Assembly: GCF_009696465.1 (NCBI RefSeq)
Contig: NZ_VULX01000012.1
Coordinates: forward strand, 1-64,000
From: Inconstantimicrobium porci
GTDB lineage: Bacteria; Bacillota; Clostridia; Clostridiales; Clostridiaceae
Length of the DNA stretch: 64,000 nucleotides
Reading direction: 5' to 3'
Below are positions 17,052 through 26,646 of this stretch, piece after piece; position 1 is the stretch's first letter; every line of letters starts with the position of its first letter. The translations under genes were made by a program, and so were the position numbers. The notes below the pieces were generated by a model that was given only the letters and a program-made list of their open reading frames with translations, was not told where the DNA came from and ran no database searches.

Positions 17052-19304
17052 ATGTTTCAGAAAGAACAATGGGCCAGCTTCGAAGGAAGACTATGGAAAG
17101 AAGAGATTAATGTTAGAGATTTCATCCAGAAAAACTATAAACCGTATGATGGTGATGCAAGTTTCCTAGCAGCTCCAACAGATGCTACAAATAAGCTTTG
17201 GGGAAGATTACAAGAATTACAGAAGCAAGAAAGAGCTAAAGGCGGCGTACTTGACATGGAAACAGAAGTAGTTGCAGGTCTTACTGCTTATGGCCCTGGT
17301 TATATTGATGAAGAGCTGAAAGATCTTGAAAAAGTTGTAGGTCTTCAAACAGACAAACCTCTTAAAAGAGCATTCATGCCTTATGGTGGAATTAAGATGG
17401 CTGAAGAATCATGTAGAAACTATGGATATGAGCCAAATCCAGAATTACATAAGATATTCACAGAATATCATAAGACTCATAATCAGGGAGTTTTTGATGC
17501 TTATACACCAGAAATGAGAGCGGCTCGTCGTAGTCATATAATTACAGGACTTCCTGATACATATGGACGTGGACGTATAGTTGGCGACTACAGAAGAGTA
17601 GCTCTTTATGGTATAGATATACTTATGGAGGAAAAATTAAAAGACTTCAATAACTGTGGCGACGGAACCATGGTAGATGAAGTTATTCGTCAAAGAGAAG
17701 AAATTACTGAGCAATACAGAGCATTAGCAGGTATGAAAAAAATGGCTGAAAGCTATGGTTTTGATATATCTCAGCCAGCTAAGAACGCTACAGAAGCCTG
17801 CCAATGGTTATACTTTGGATATCTTGCAGCAATAAAGACACAAAATGGTGCAGCTATGTCAGTAGGACGTATTTCGACTTTCCTTGACATCTATATACAA
17901 AGAGATCTTGACAATGGAACACTTACAGAAGAACAAGCTCAGGAATTAATTGACCATATGACAATGAAATTCAGAATGGTTAAGTTCGCAAGAGTAACTT
18001 CTTACAACGAATTATTCTCAGGAGATCCAACTTGGGCAACTCTTGAAGTTGCTGGAATTGGTGTTGATGGACGTCACATGGTAACAAAGAATGATTTTCG
18101 TTTCTTACATACATTAGAGAACATGGGGCCATCACCAGAACCAAACCTTACAGTACTGTATTCTTCTGCACTTCCAGAAAACTTCAAGGAATATGCAGCT
18201 AAGATTTCAGTTACTACAAGCTCAATTCAATATGAAAATGATGATGTAATGAAGCCAGTATGGGGAGATGATTATTCAATCTGCTGCTGTGTATCAGCAA
18301 CTCAGACAGGTAAGGAAATGCAGTTCTTTGGAGCTAGAGCTAACCTTGCTAAGTGTTTACTTTATGCTATTAATGGTGGGGTAGATGAAAAGTCAGGCGT
18401 ACAAGTTGCACCTGAATTTAAAGGAATTACTTCTGAATATCTTGATTATGATGAAGTTATTGCAAAATATGAAGTTATGAGTGACTGGTTAGCTGGTCTT
18501 TACGTAAATATACTAAACTTAATTCAGTATATGCATGATAAGTATTACTATGAGGCAGCAGAAATGGCTCTTATAGATACTGAAGTAAGACGTACATTTG
18601 CAACAGGTATTGCAGGTTTCTCACATGTTGTAGATTCACTTTCTGCTATCAAATATGCAAAAGTTAAGACAATTAGAAATGAAGCAGGTATTGTAGTAGA
18701 TTACGAAGTTGAAGGAGAGTTCCCTAAATACGGTAACGATGATGATAGAGCTGATAACATTGCTGTATATGTTCTTAAGTCATTCCTTGACAAGATTAAG
18801 AAGAGACATACATACAGAAATTCAGAAGCTACAACTTCAATTCTTACTATTACTTCAAATGTAGTATACGGTAAATATACAGGAGCTATGCCAGATGGAC
18901 GTAAAGCTTGGACTCCGCTTGCACCAGGTGGTAACCCATCATATGGAGCTGAACAGAACGGATTATTAGCTTCATTAAACTCATTAACTAAGCTTCCATA
19001 TGAATGGGCTCTAGATGGTATTTCAAATACACAGACAATCAATCCAGGATCATTAGGACATAATGATGAAGAAAGAGTAGATAAGCTTGTACAAGTTTTA
19101 GATGGTTACTTTGATCAAGGAGCACATCATTTAAATGTTAATGTATTTGGTATTGAAAAATTAAAGGATGCTATGGAACATCCAGAAAAAGAAGAGTATG
19201 CTAACTTTACTATCCGTGTATCAGGATATGCTGTTAAGTTTATTGATTTAACAAGAGAACAGCAGCTTGATGTTATCGCAAGAACTTGTCATGACAGAAT
19301 GTAA
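17052..19304 (+). CDS. pflB: Pyruvate formate-lyase (formate C-acetyltransferase)
   Basis: PFL is a glycyl-radical enzyme that splits pyruvate with CoA into acetyl-CoA and formate in the anaerobic cytoplasm. The 750-residue length is normal. The adjacent catalytic cysteines are in [10 protein letters not shown] near residue 411. The radical glycine is in RVSGYAVKF near residue 725, close to the C-terminus. [26 protein letters not shown] and [20 protein letters not shown] are PFL-specific stretches that separate it from glycerol or choline lyases. Many of its codons differ in style from the neighbouring genes (more C at third positions), as expected for a highly expressed gene. The activase gene overlaps its end. 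Confidence 0.97.
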   Translation: MFQKEQWASFEGRLWKEEINVRDFIQKNYKPYDGDASFLAAPTDATNKLWGRLQELQKQERAKGGVLDMETEVVAGLTAYGPGYIDEELKDLEKVVGLQTDKPLKRAFMPYGGIKMAEESCRNYGYEPNPELHKIFTEYHKTHNQGVFDAYTPEMRAARRSHIITGLPDTYGRGRIVGDYRRVALYGIDILMEEKLKDFNNCGDGTMVDEVIRQREEITEQYRALAGMKKMAESYGFDISQPAKNATEACQWLYFGYLAAIKTQNGAAMSVGRISTFLDIYIQRDLDNGTLTEEQAQELIDHMTMKFRMVKFARVTSYNELFSGDPTWATLEVAGIGVDGRHMVTKNDFRFLHTLENMGPSPEPNLTVLYSSALPENFKEYAAKISVTTSSIQYENDDVMKPVWGDDYSICCCVSATQTGKEMQFFGARANLAKCLLYAINGGVDEKSGVQVAPEFKGITSEYLDYDEVIAKYEVMSDWLAGLYVNILNLIQYMHDKYYYEAAEMALIDTEVRRTFATGIAGFSHVVDSLSAIKYAKVKTIRNEAGIVVDYEVEGEFPKYGNDDDRADNIAVYVLKSFLDKIKKRHTYRNSEATTSILTITSNVVYGKYTGAMPDGRKAWTPLAPGGNPSYGAEQNGLLASLNSLTKLPYEWALDGISNTQTINPGSLGHNDEERVDKLVQVLDGYFDQGAHHLNVNVFGIEKLKDAMEHPEKEEYANFTIRVSGYAVKFIDLTREQQLDVIARTCHDRM

Positions 19305-20064
19305 GTCAAACAGAAATATAGGTAGAATCCATTCTACAGAGAGTTTTGGATCTGTTGATGGACCAGGGATTCGTTTTGTGACATTTTTAAAGGGCTGTCA
19401 TATGAGATGCCAGTTCTGTCACAATCCTGATACCTGGGACATGACTGGAGGAGAGACAAAAACTGCAGATGAGCTTTTGTCTCAGGCTTTAAAATATAAA
19501 GCTTACTGGAAAAAGGGAGGCGGCATCACTGTAAGTGGTGGTGAGCCCCTTCTTCAGTTAGATTTTTTGATTGAATATTTTACAAAAGCGAAAGCTAAAG
19601 GTGTTCATACTACTCTTGATACTTCTGGAAATTCATTTACAAGAGATGAACCGTTTATTAGTAAATTTAATGAGCTTATGAAGGTGACTGATCTTGTAAT
19701 GCTTGATATTAAGCAGATTGATGATGAAGAACATAAAATACTTACTGGTTGGAGTAATGTTTATATTCTTGATATGGCTAGGTATTTATCAGAAATCAAC
19801 AAACCTGTATGGATTCGTCATGTGCTTGTACCAGGTAGAACTGATAATGATAAACAACTTATTAAGCTTGATGAATTCATCAAGACTTTAAATAATGTAG
19901 AACGTGTTGAAGTGCTTCCTTATCATTCTTTTGGAACTTTTAAATGGGAACAGCTTGGTAAGGAATATCCTTTAAAGGATGTTGAACCTCCTACTAAGGA
20001 AAGAATAGAAAATGCCAATAGACTTCTTCATACAAGTGAATATAATAGATATCTATTACAATAA
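19291..20064 (+). CDS. pflA: Pyruvate formate-lyase activating enzyme
   Basis: This radical-SAM protein installs the glycyl radical in PFL. The iron-sulfur cluster motif is CHMRCQFC, and [20 protein letters not shown] before it and [11 protein letters not shown] after it are characteristic. I chose ATG 19291, which gives a normal N-terminus ([15 protein letters not shown]) and overlaps pflB by 14 bases. A TTG at 19267 in the same frame is possible but would add residues unlike the family. The coupling to pflB ensures joint expression. A terminator follows at 20073. Confidence 0.95.
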   Translation: MTECKSNRNIGRIHSTESFGSVDGPGIRFVTFLKGCHMRCQFCHNPDTWDMTGGETKTADELLSQALKYKAYWKKGGGITVSGGEPLLQLDFLIEYFTKAKAKGVHTTLDTSGNSFTRDEPFISKFNELMKVTDLVMLDIKQIDDEEHKILTGWSNVYILDMARYLSEINKPVWIRHVLVPGRTDNDKQLIKLDEFIKTLNNVERVEVLPYHSFGTFKWEQLGKEYPLKDVEPPTKERIENANRLLHTSEYNRYLLQ

Positions 20065-20072
20065 TTATATAG

Positions 20073-20111
20073 AAACTCAGCATTACAGAAGTGTTTTGCT
20101 GAGTTTTTTTA
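20073..20111 (+). terminator. pflBA terminator
   Basis: AAACTCAGCA pairs with TGCTGAGTTT across a 14-base loop and is followed by a T run. It closes the pfl operon. Confidence 0.88.
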
Positions 20112-20233
20112 AATTCATTTTTTTTGCATACATCATCGTGTTTATAAATACAGAATTCAATATATTATGCATAAAAATCAAATTGATGTTTTTATATCAA
20201 TTTTATTATAGTTCAGATTGGAGCAGATATAGA

Positions 20234-21811
20234 ATGAGTGAATTTTTATGTAGCAGATATGATAATTTAGGACCTTATGTACCAGGAGAACAGCCAAAAG
20301 ATAAGCAATATATAAAGCTTAACGCTAATGAAACATCAATGCTTCCTTCACCAAATGTAATGAAAGTGTTAAAAAGTAGTAGAATGGACAGGCTTGGCTT
20401 TTACGGAGACCCTGATGCAATAGAGCTTAGAAAAGCACTTGCAGAAAGATATGATGTAGATATAGATGAAGTGTTTGTAGGAAACGGATCAGATGCAGTT
20501 TTATCAGTGATTTTCCTTGCATTTTTTGATGATAAAGAGAAGATAGCTTTTCCTGATATAACATATGGATTTTATAGAACTTTTTCAAAGTCATTTGCTA
20601 TTGATGCAATGGAGATGCCATTAAAAGACGATTTTACAGTTGATGTAGATGGATATATAGAAAGTGGAAGACACATTGTTTTAGCTAATCCAAATGCACC
20701 AACAGGTTATTCAATTCCTGTTTCTGAAATTGAAAGAATGCTTAAATCAGACAGCAAAAGGCTTGTAGTAATAGATGAGGCTTATATTGATTATGATATT
20801 GAAAATGAGTCATGCGTACCATTAATCAAGAAATATAAAAATCTTATAGTAGTACATACAATGTCTAAGTCAAGGAACTTAGCAGGAGCTCATATTGGTT
20901 ACTGCATAGCAGATAAAGCTTTAATAGAAGATTTGAATGAAATAGACTTATGTGAAAAGATTAAAGAATTTGATGTATTATTAACAGCGTTTATTCCTAT
21001 TAATAAGAAAGTTTTAGATTGTGCATTAAATCTTAAGTGCATATCAGTAAATGCAACTGGTTATGGAAATATTGATGTTGATGAAGCTACAAAAAGGAAT
21101 ATCGCAGTATGTAATGTTAAAGAATACTGCACTAAAGAAGTAGCAGAACACACAATGGCATTAATGTTGTCAATGCTAAGGATGTTAAAGCATTATGGTA
21201 AAGAAGTAGACGAGGGCATATGGAATTATCAAAGTGCATCAGAAATTGAACGTATTTCAGGAAAGACTTTGGCTATATTTGGTTTTGGAAGAATTGGACA
21301 GGCAGTAGCAAAGAGGGCAAAAGCATTTGATATTAATGTAATCACTGTAGATCCATATATACCTAAAGAAATACCTGATAGTCTTGGATTTACTCTTGTA
21401 TCTAAGGAACAGGCCTTAAAAACAGCAGATATAATCAGTAATCACATGAATCAGACAATGGAGAACAAAAGCTACTTTTCTTTTGATGAGTTTAAGATGA
21501 TGGAAAGAAAACCATATTTCTTGAATATAGCAAGAGGAGAATGTGTAGACGAAGATGCTCTAGTAATGGCCCTTGATAACGGATTTATAAAGGGCGCTGC
21601 GTTAGATGTTTTGAGGGAAGAAAACCCTGATTTGAAAAATAACATTCTTACAAAGTATGAAAATGTCTACCTTACACCTCATGCTGCATTTTACTCAAAA
21701 ACATCAATTAAAGAATTGCAGAGAATTTCATGTGAAAACATTATTTGTTATATGACAAAGAATTATGAAAAAGTTTTTGGAATAGTAAATAAAGGAGTAT
21801 GTGATAGGTGA
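20234..21811 (+). pseudogene. Chimera: HisC-like aminotransferase fused to a D-2-hydroxyacid dehydrogenase
   Basis: The frame from ATG 20234 encodes 525 residues. The first ~240 are a HisC-type PLP aminotransferase: YIKLNANETSMLPSP, GNGSDAVLSVI, LANPNAPTGY, VIDEAYIDY and the PLP lysine region TMSKSRNLAGAHIGY. At about residue 244 (after IEDLNEI, near base 20944) it changes in frame to a D-isomer-specific 2-hydroxyacid dehydrogenase: NIDVDEATKRNIAVCN, the NAD motif GFGRIGQAV, IARGECVDEDAL (catalytic Arg) and LTPHAAFY (catalytic His). HisC lacks its last third and the dehydrogenase its first ~40 residues. This is no known domain architecture; an in-frame deletion joining two genes explains it. 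The open frame extends upstream to 20012, but without coding character. Confidence 0.75.
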
Positions 21812-22350
21812 TGAATAAAGCTTTATCAATGGAGATGGAACAGCTTACAAAAGATTTAGTTTCAATCAGCAGTGTTAATGGAACTAGTGGAGAGAAAAAA
21901 ATAGCTGAATTTATTGAAAGCTATTTAAGAGAAATTCCTTATTTTAAGCAACACAGTAACAATGTAATAATTCAGAGCCTTAAAGATGATAAATTAGACC
22001 GTAGAAATGTATTTGCTTATATTAAAGGTGAAAACAATAATACAGGAAAAACAATAATGTTACATGGCCATATGGATACTGTTGGGGTTGATGACTTTGG
22101 AGGATTAAAGGAATTTGCATCAATTGCTACAGCAGAGACTACTGATGAGGCACTTACAATAGCTATGGAAAAATTAGTTAAATTTTTCTGTGATAATGAT
22201 GATATGGATTTCTATGACGCTGGTTTCTTATGTGGGTTGTATGCAAACCTTGAAATAAGTCAGGTAGTAGATCCTTTAAAAACTGCAAGAATGGCTATTG
22301 ATGAAGAGATTGTAAACCCCATATTAAAAAAAATATTAAAAAAATATTAA
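21808..22350 (+). pseudogene. Chimera: RocB-like M20 peptidase N-terminus with an unrelated tail
   Basis: The first ~105 of 180 residues match the start of the RocB-like M20 metallopeptidases (DLVSISSVNGTSGEKKIAEFIESYL, then the metal-binding LHGHMDTVGVDDFGGLKEFA). A RocB protein would continue for over 400 more residues. Instead the sequence changes abruptly to SIATAETTDEALTIAMEKLVKFFCDNDDMDFYDAGF..., which I cannot assign to a family. It has normal coding composition and ends in an A-rich run (ILKKILKKY). The missing M20 metal ligands mean it cannot be an active peptidase. It overlaps the preceding chimera by 4 bases, so both chimeras share one transcript. Confidence 0.7.
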
Positions 22351-22377
22351 AAAACTCTTTAAAATTTTTTAAGAAAA

Positions 22378-22386
22378 TGTTATAAT
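22378..22386 (+). promoter_or_regulatory. Candidate promoter of the mannose PTS operon
   Basis: TGTTATAAT is an extended -10 element with a perfect TATAAT at 22381-22386. The -35 region (TTTAAA) is poor. It lies about 70 bases before the RNA antiterminator. Confidence 0.45.
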
Positions 22387-22454
22387 GAAAACGTAGTCAG
22401 ATGGAAAACAAGAAAGATTTCCTAAAATGATTATTAAAGATAAAAATATTTAGC

Positions 22455-22481
22455 GTGTTACTGATTCAATTAGGCATGAGC
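22455..22481 (+). promoter_or_regulatory. GlcT-type ribonucleic antiterminator (RAT) before manL
   Basis: The sequence starts GTGTTACTGATTC and ends AGGCATGAGC, closely like the Bacillus ptsG antiterminator recognised by GlcT of the BglG family. It overlaps the left arm of the terminator at 22472, as the mechanism requires. When bound by the antiterminator protein this RNA hairpin prevents formation of the terminator. No antiterminator gene is in the window. A second RAT is found before the EIICB gene at 60101. Confidence 0.7.
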
Positions 22482-22626
22482 TTTGAAAGATAACTATATA
22501 ATTGTTTTATTAGTATTGCATTGTACAGATTTATAAGAAATTATATTATTTTAAAATCTAATTTTTGTACAAGCTATATCTAGTAAGCAAAGTATATTGT
22601 ATTGTTTCAAGCTCGTGCCTTTTATA
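22472..22626 (+). terminator. Long-loop terminator in the manL leader
   Basis: AGGCATGAGCTTTGAAA (22472-22488) pairs with TTTCAAGCTCGTGCCT (22605-22620), followed by TTTATATTT. The 116-base loop contains a second inverted repeat (TTGTACAGATTT at 22521-22532 with AAATCT and TTGTACAA at 22554-22572). Together with the overlapping antiterminator this forms a conditional terminator. The loop is much longer than in ptsG leaders. Confidence 0.6.
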
Positions 22627-22658
22627 TTTGTAACAAATAAAAAATAGGAGGTATAAAA

Positions 22659-23636
22659 ATGGTAGGAATTATACTTGCTAGTCACGGAGAATTTGCTAAA
22701 GGTATTATGCAGTCAGGTTCAATGATTTTCGGAGAACAAGAAAATGTTGCAGCTGTTACACTTATGCCAAGCGAAGGACCTGATGATTTTAGAGCAAAAC
22801 TAAAAGAAGCAATTGCATCATTTGACAGCCAGGAAGAAGTATTAATCTTAGCTGATCTTTGGGGCGGTACACCATTTAATCAATCAAATACTTTATTTGA
22901 AGAACATAAAGACAAATGGGCAATAGTATCTGGCATGAATTTACCAATGCTTATCGAAGCTTATGGTGCTAGACTTGCTACAGAATCTGCACAGGAAATT
23001 GCAGCACAGATTTTAAACTCAGGAAGAGAAGGAGTTAAAGTAAAACCTGAAACATTAGAACCAGAAACTACTGGCAATACTCCATCAGCATCAGATAATG
23101 TGTCTAATGCAGGAACTCCTGGATCATTTGAATATGTTTTAGCTCGTATTGATTCACGTTTACTTCATGGACAGGTTGCAACAGCTTGGACAAAGACTGT
23201 ACAGCCAACAAGAATAATCGTAGTATCAGATGATGTTGCAAAAGATAAGTTACGTAAGAACTTAATTCAGCAGGCAGCTCCTCCAGGAGTTAAAGCTCAT
23301 GTTGTTCCGGTTGACCACATGATTAAACTTGCAAAGGATAACCAGCATTTTGGTGGACAACGTGCACTTTTACTTTTTGAAAATCCACAGGACGTTCTAA
23401 GAGCAGTTGAAGGTGGTGTTCCACTAAAGACTATTAATGTTGGTTCTATGGCTCATTCTATAGGAAAAGTACAGCCAAATAAGGTTCTTGCTTTTGATCA
23501 AAACGATATTGACACATTTAAGAAACTTGAAAAAGCAGGACTTACTTTTGATGTTCGTAAAGTACCAAGCGATTCAAAGGGAAATATGGATGAAATATTA
23601 AATAAAGCTCAACAAGAATTAAACAAAGTAAAATAA
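22659..23636 (+). CDS. manL: Mannose-type PTS enzyme IIAB
   Basis: This cytoplasmic phosphocarrier takes phosphate from HPr and passes it to incoming sugar. The 325-residue protein joins a IIA domain (residues 1-~125; phosphorylated His in LASHGEFA) through a Pro/Ser/Thr linker (PETTGNTPSASDN) to a IIB domain (from ~160; phosphorylated His in RIDSRLLHGQVA). The IIC and IID genes follow directly. Mannose-family permeases take up glucose, mannose and related sugars. The ribosome-binding site is AGGAGG. Expression is probably conditional on the RNA antiterminator in the leader. Confidence 0.96.
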   Translation: MVGIILASHGEFAKGIMQSGSMIFGEQENVAAVTLMPSEGPDDFRAKLKEAIASFDSQEEVLILADLWGGTPFNQSNTLFEEHKDKWAIVSGMNLPMLIEAYGARLATESAQEIAAQILNSGREGVKVKPETLEPETTGNTPSASDNVSNAGTPGSFEYVLARIDSRLLHGQVATAWTKTVQPTRIIVVSDDVAKDKLRKNLIQQAAPPGVKAHVVPVDHMIKLAKDNQHFGGQRALLLFENPQDVLRAVEGGVPLKTINVGSMAHSIGKVQPNKVLAFDQNDIDTFKKLEKAGLTFDVRKVPSDSKGNMDEILNKAQQELNKVK

Positions 23637-23670
23637 TTTAAGTATTAGATAAAAAAGGAGGATTAATATC

Positions 23671-24477
23671 ATGACTTTAAATATAGTTCAAATTATATTA
23701 GTCATTATTGTAGCATTTTTAGCTGGTGTAGAAGGTATACTAGATGAATTCCAGTTCCATCAACCGCTAATAGCTTGTACATTAATCGGCTTAGTTACTG
23801 GTAATTTAGTACCATGTTTAATCTTAGGTGGTACTCTTCAATTAATGGCTTTAGGCTGGGCAAATATTGGTGCTGCCGTAGCACCAGATGCAGCGTTAGC
23901 ATCTGTAGCATCTGCTATTATCCTAGTTCTTGGAGGACAAGGTAAAGCAGGAGTTACTTCAGCAATTGCTATTGCAGTTCCACTAGCTGTTGCAGGTTTA
24001 TTATTAACTATAATCTGTCGTACAATAGCTACAGCATTCGTTCACTTTATGGATTCAGCAGCAAAAGAAGGAAATCTTAGAGCTGTTGAAGCCTGGCAGC
24101 TAGCTGCTATATGCTTACAAGGTATTCGTATAGCACTTCCTGCAGCATTAATATTAGCAATAGGAGCAGGTCCAATTGGATCATTACTTAACTCTATGCC
24201 AGCATGGTTAACAGATGGTTTAGCAATTGGTGGTGGAATGGTAGTAGCTGTTGGTTATGCAATGGTAATCAATATGATGGCTACAAAAGAAGTATGGCCA
24301 TTCTTTGCAATTGGATTTGTATTAGCAACTGTTACACAGATTACACTTATAGGACTTGGAGCAATAGGTTTAGCTTTAGCATTCATTTACTTAACTCTTT
24401 CTAAAAAAGGCGGAGCAGGTAATGGCGGAAGCTCAAATGTTGGAGATCCTGTAGGCGATATTATTGATAGATATTAA
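23671..24477 (+). CDS. manM: Mannose-type PTS enzyme IIC
   Basis: This is the membrane channel subunit of the mannose permease, 268 residues with several hydrophobic helices (IVQIILVIIVAFLAGVEGILDEFQFHQPLIACTLIG is the family start). The segment LGGTLQLMALGWANIGAAVAPDAALASV is diagnostic of IIC(Man). It ends in a Gly/Ser-rich cytoplasmic tail. GGAGG precedes the ATG and manN follows after 18 bases. In related bacteria this IIC-IID pair is also the receptor for class IIa bacteriocins. Confidence 0.96.
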   Translation: MTLNIVQIILVIIVAFLAGVEGILDEFQFHQPLIACTLIGLVTGNLVPCLILGGTLQLMALGWANIGAAVAPDAALASVASAIILVLGGQGKAGVTSAIAIAVPLAVAGLLLTIICRTIATAFVHFMDSAAKEGNLRAVEAWQLAAICLQGIRIALPAALILAIGAGPIGSLLNSMPAWLTDGLAIGGGMVVAVGYAMVINMMATKEVWPFFAIGFVLATVTQITLIGLGAIGLALAFIYLTLSKKGGAGNGGSSNVGDPVGDIIDRY

Positions 24478-24495
24478 GAAAGGAGAGGATATATA

Positions 24496-25410
24496 ATGGC
24501 TAATCAAGATATAAAATTAAGTAAAAAGGATCGTCTTTCTGTTTGGTGGCGTTCAACTTTTCTTCAAGGTTCTTGGAACTATGAAAGAATGCAGAACGGT
24601 GGCTGGGCTTATGCAATGATACCAGCAATCAAAAAGTTATACAAGACTAAAGAAGATAGAGCTGAAGCTTTAAAGCGTCACTTAGAATTCTTCAATACTC
24701 ATCCATATGTAGCATCACCAGTACTTGGCGTTACTTTAGCATTAGAAGAAGAACGTGCTAATGGTGCATCTGTAGATGATGTAACTATACAAGGTGTTAA
24801 GGTTGGTATGATGGGACCTTTAGCAGGTATAGGAGATCCAGTATTCTGGTTCACTGTTAGACCAATACTTGGAGCATTAGGTGCTTCTCTTGCAATGACA
24901 GGAAATATTCTTGGTCCGATTATCTTCTTCCTTGCTTGGAATGCAATTCGTATGGCATTTACATGGTATACTCAGGAATTTGGTTACAAAGCAGGATCTC
25001 GTATCAGTGATGATTTATCAGGCAGTATGTTACAGGATATTACAAAAGGTGCATCTATCCTTGGTATGTTCATACTAGGTTCTCTAGTTAACAGATGGGT
25101 ATCTGTAAACTTTGCACCAAAGGTATCTGAAGTTGCTTTAGCAAAAGGAGCATATATAGACTGGGCTAGTCTTCCTGCTGGAGCAGAAGGAATCAAGTCA
25201 GCTTTACAGCAACAAGCTGCTGGATTATCATTAACTCCTACAAAAGTTACAACATTACAGAACAACTTAGATTCATTAATACCTGGACTTGCAGGATTAA
25301 TAATTACATTTATCTGTATGTGGTTATTAAAGAAAAAGGTATCTCCAATAGTTATTATACTTGGATTATTTGCATTAGGTATCGTATTCCACTTAATTGG
25401 ATTAATGTAA
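24496..25410 (+). CDS. manN: Mannose-type PTS enzyme IID
   Basis: IID is the second membrane subunit, found only in the mannose PTS family. The 304-residue protein has the characteristic N-terminal WRSTFLQGSWNYERMQNGGWAYAMIPAIKKLY, then EEERANGASVDDVTIQGVKVGMMGPLAGIGDPVFWF. Hydrophobic helices follow, up to a C-terminal segment ending in VFHLIGLM. It has a strong GGAGAGG ribosome-binding site. A small hairpin separates it from manO. Confidence 0.96.
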   Translation: MANQDIKLSKKDRLSVWWRSTFLQGSWNYERMQNGGWAYAMIPAIKKLYKTKEDRAEALKRHLEFFNTHPYVASPVLGVTLALEEERANGASVDDVTIQGVKVGMMGPLAGIGDPVFWFTVRPILGALGASLAMTGNILGPIIFFLAWNAIRMAFTWYTQEFGYKAGSRISDDLSGSMLQDITKGASILGMFILGSLVNRWVSVNFAPKVSEVALAKGAYIDWASLPAGAEGIKSALQQQAAGLSLTPTKVTTLQNNLDSLIPGLAGLIITFICMWLLKKKVSPIVIILGLFALGIVFHLIGLM

Positions 25411-25421
25411 TTTTATAAATT

Positions 25422-25447
25422 AGCTCAGGCTTATGCCTGGGCTTTTG
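25422..25447 (+). terminator. Hairpin between manN and manO
   Basis: AGCTCAGGC pairs with GCCTGGGCT around TTAT, followed by TTTTGC. The short T run suggests partial termination, so manO may be made at a lower level than manLMN. Confidence 0.6.
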
Positions 25448-25566
25448 CTAAAGATCGACTAAAGTAAGAATAATGATTGATTGGTGATGTTTGTTTAAGA
25501 ATTGCAAGAGAGAAGTTTTAAATATATAATTAGTGAGTATATAGAGAGAGAACGGAGGTAGATTAA

Positions 25567-25944
25567 ATGGTTCAGTCACTTAATACACATGTGGATTTAG
25601 CAATAGATGCAACAGCTTTTACTGGACTTACTGATTACGGAAAGATAATGATTGGTGATAAAAGTTTTGAATTTTATAATACTAAGGATCCCCGTAAGAA
25701 TATTCAGATTCCATGGGAAGAAGTTGATTGCGTTATAGTATCAGTATTATTTAAAGGTAAATGGATTCCACGTTATGCAATAAAAACAAAGAGAAATGGT
25801 ACATATATTTTTGCTTCTAAAGATGCAAAAAGAGTACTTCGTGCTATTAGGAATTATATTGATCCAGATCGTATCGTTCGTTCTTTAGGTTTCTTCGAAG
25901 TATTAAATCGATCATTAAAATCAATTTTTAAAAAGAATAAATAA
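25567..25944 (+). CDS. manO: ManO-like DUF956 regulator of the mannose PTS
   Basis: This 125-residue cytoplasmic protein belongs to the DUF956 family, which nearly always follows manLMN in Firmicutes. Typical segments are MVQSLNTHVDLAIDATAFTGLTDYGKIMIGDKSFEFYN, IPWEEVDCVIVSVLFKGKWIPRYAIKTK and FASKDAKRVLRAIR. The fold is probably PH-like. Its role is thought to be regulatory, but the mechanism is not established. It has an ACGGAGG ribosome-binding site and is followed by an intrinsic terminator, so it ends the operon. Confidence 0.9.
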   Translation: MVQSLNTHVDLAIDATAFTGLTDYGKIMIGDKSFEFYNTKDPRKNIQIPWEEVDCVIVSVLFKGKWIPRYAIKTKRNGTYIFASKDAKRVLRAIRNYIDPDRIVRSLGFFEVLNRSLKSIFKKNK

Positions 25945-25957
25945 ACCTGCAAATTCT

Positions 25958-26003
25958 AGGGCTAGGGTTTCTGATTTGTTGTCAAAAACTCAGCCCTTTT
26001 TTG
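25958..26003 (+). terminator. Mannose operon terminator
   Basis: AGGGCT...GTTT pairs with AAAACTCAGCCCT across a loop of about 20 bases, and TTTTTT follows. Confidence 0.8.
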
Positions 26004-26126
26004 GTTGCTGTAACATAGTTGAAAAATGTATATGAAAGAAATAGCAGATACATTAGTAGAACTTGTTAAAGTATCAAAAGAATAATCTGATTCTTAATGG
26101 TAACTATAATTACTGAGGTGATCAGT

Positions 26127-26273
26127 ATGTCTACTAAGTTTAAAAATACTAAAAAGAAAATGGCATCATTAGGATTAAGAAAAGATGCAAATGGAGATTA
26201 TATCTTGATTGATCCTGAAGATCCAACTTCAGAATTTGTACCAGTAAGAAAAAAATCAGAGAAGAAAAGCTGA
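26127..26273 (+). CDS. 48-residue basic protein of unknown function
   Basis: From ATG 26127, with a GAGGTG ribosome-binding site 7 bases before, the frame encodes a small protein with a Lys-rich N-terminus (STKFKNTKKKMASLGLRKDANGDY), an acidic middle (ILIDPEDPTSEFVPV) and a basic tail (RKKSEKKS). A palindromic hairpin overlaps its stop codon and a terminator follows. Start, composition and terminator support a real gene. The family is not recognised. It may bind nucleic acid given its charge, but that is a guess. Confidence 0.6.
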   Translation: MSTKFKNTKKKMASLGLRKDANGDYILIDPEDPTSEFVPVRKKSEKKS

Positions 26274-26312
26274 TATCAGCTTTGATTAAAAACAGCCATG
26301 CATGTTGTTTTT
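26267..26312 (+). terminator. Hairpins after the 48-residue gene
   Basis: AAAGCTGATATCAGCTTT (26267-26284) is a perfect palindrome covering the stop codon. AACAGCCATG and CATGTTGTT (26289-26307) form a second stem followed by a T run. The second is a likely terminator. Confidence 0.65.
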
Positions 26313-26646
26313 TTGTGATTAATTGCAATATGTTACAATATTAGGATGAATAGTACTATTTTGATTGTTTGATACTTATATTGTTAGGGAGATGGGTATA
26401 TTAAATGACCAAAGTTAATATAAAGAAGGTAGGAAAAGTTTTTGTTGTGTATTGATACTGAACCTGATTTCTGTATGATTATTCATTATCACACCTCGCT
26501 TAAATCATTTTTTTATTTTAGTATTTGTTCATTCGAATTATTAAATACATATTAAGAATGTATTACGATAGTAATATAGTTGAGCCTTATTCATATAATT
26601 TATAATGGCAAACTTGAAATATATGTGATAAGGAAGCGATATTAAT
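26313..26646. other. Gap with no recognised gene
   Basis: This is AT-rich sequence. A 16-codon frame starts at ATG 26405 without homology that I can recognise. No RNA fold or promoter stands out, apart from the AAGGAAG ribosome-binding site of the next gene near 26630. Confidence 0.4.

Noticed and set aside
20012-20233. N-terminal extension of the HisC chimera
   Set aside because: The frame is open, but the residues are hydrophobic and low in coding character, cover the pfl terminator, and precede the normal HisC start at 20234.
22471-22487. Possible sigma-54 promoter before the mannose PTS (AGGCATGAGCTTTGAA)
   Set aside because: The essential GC of the -12 element is missing. The same bases are better explained as part of the RNA antiterminator and terminator arm.
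26024-26085. Short frame starting near 26029 (MYMKEIADTLVELVKVSKE)
   Set aside because: It has fewer than 20 codons and no good ribosome-binding site. It could be a remnant but is too weak to list.
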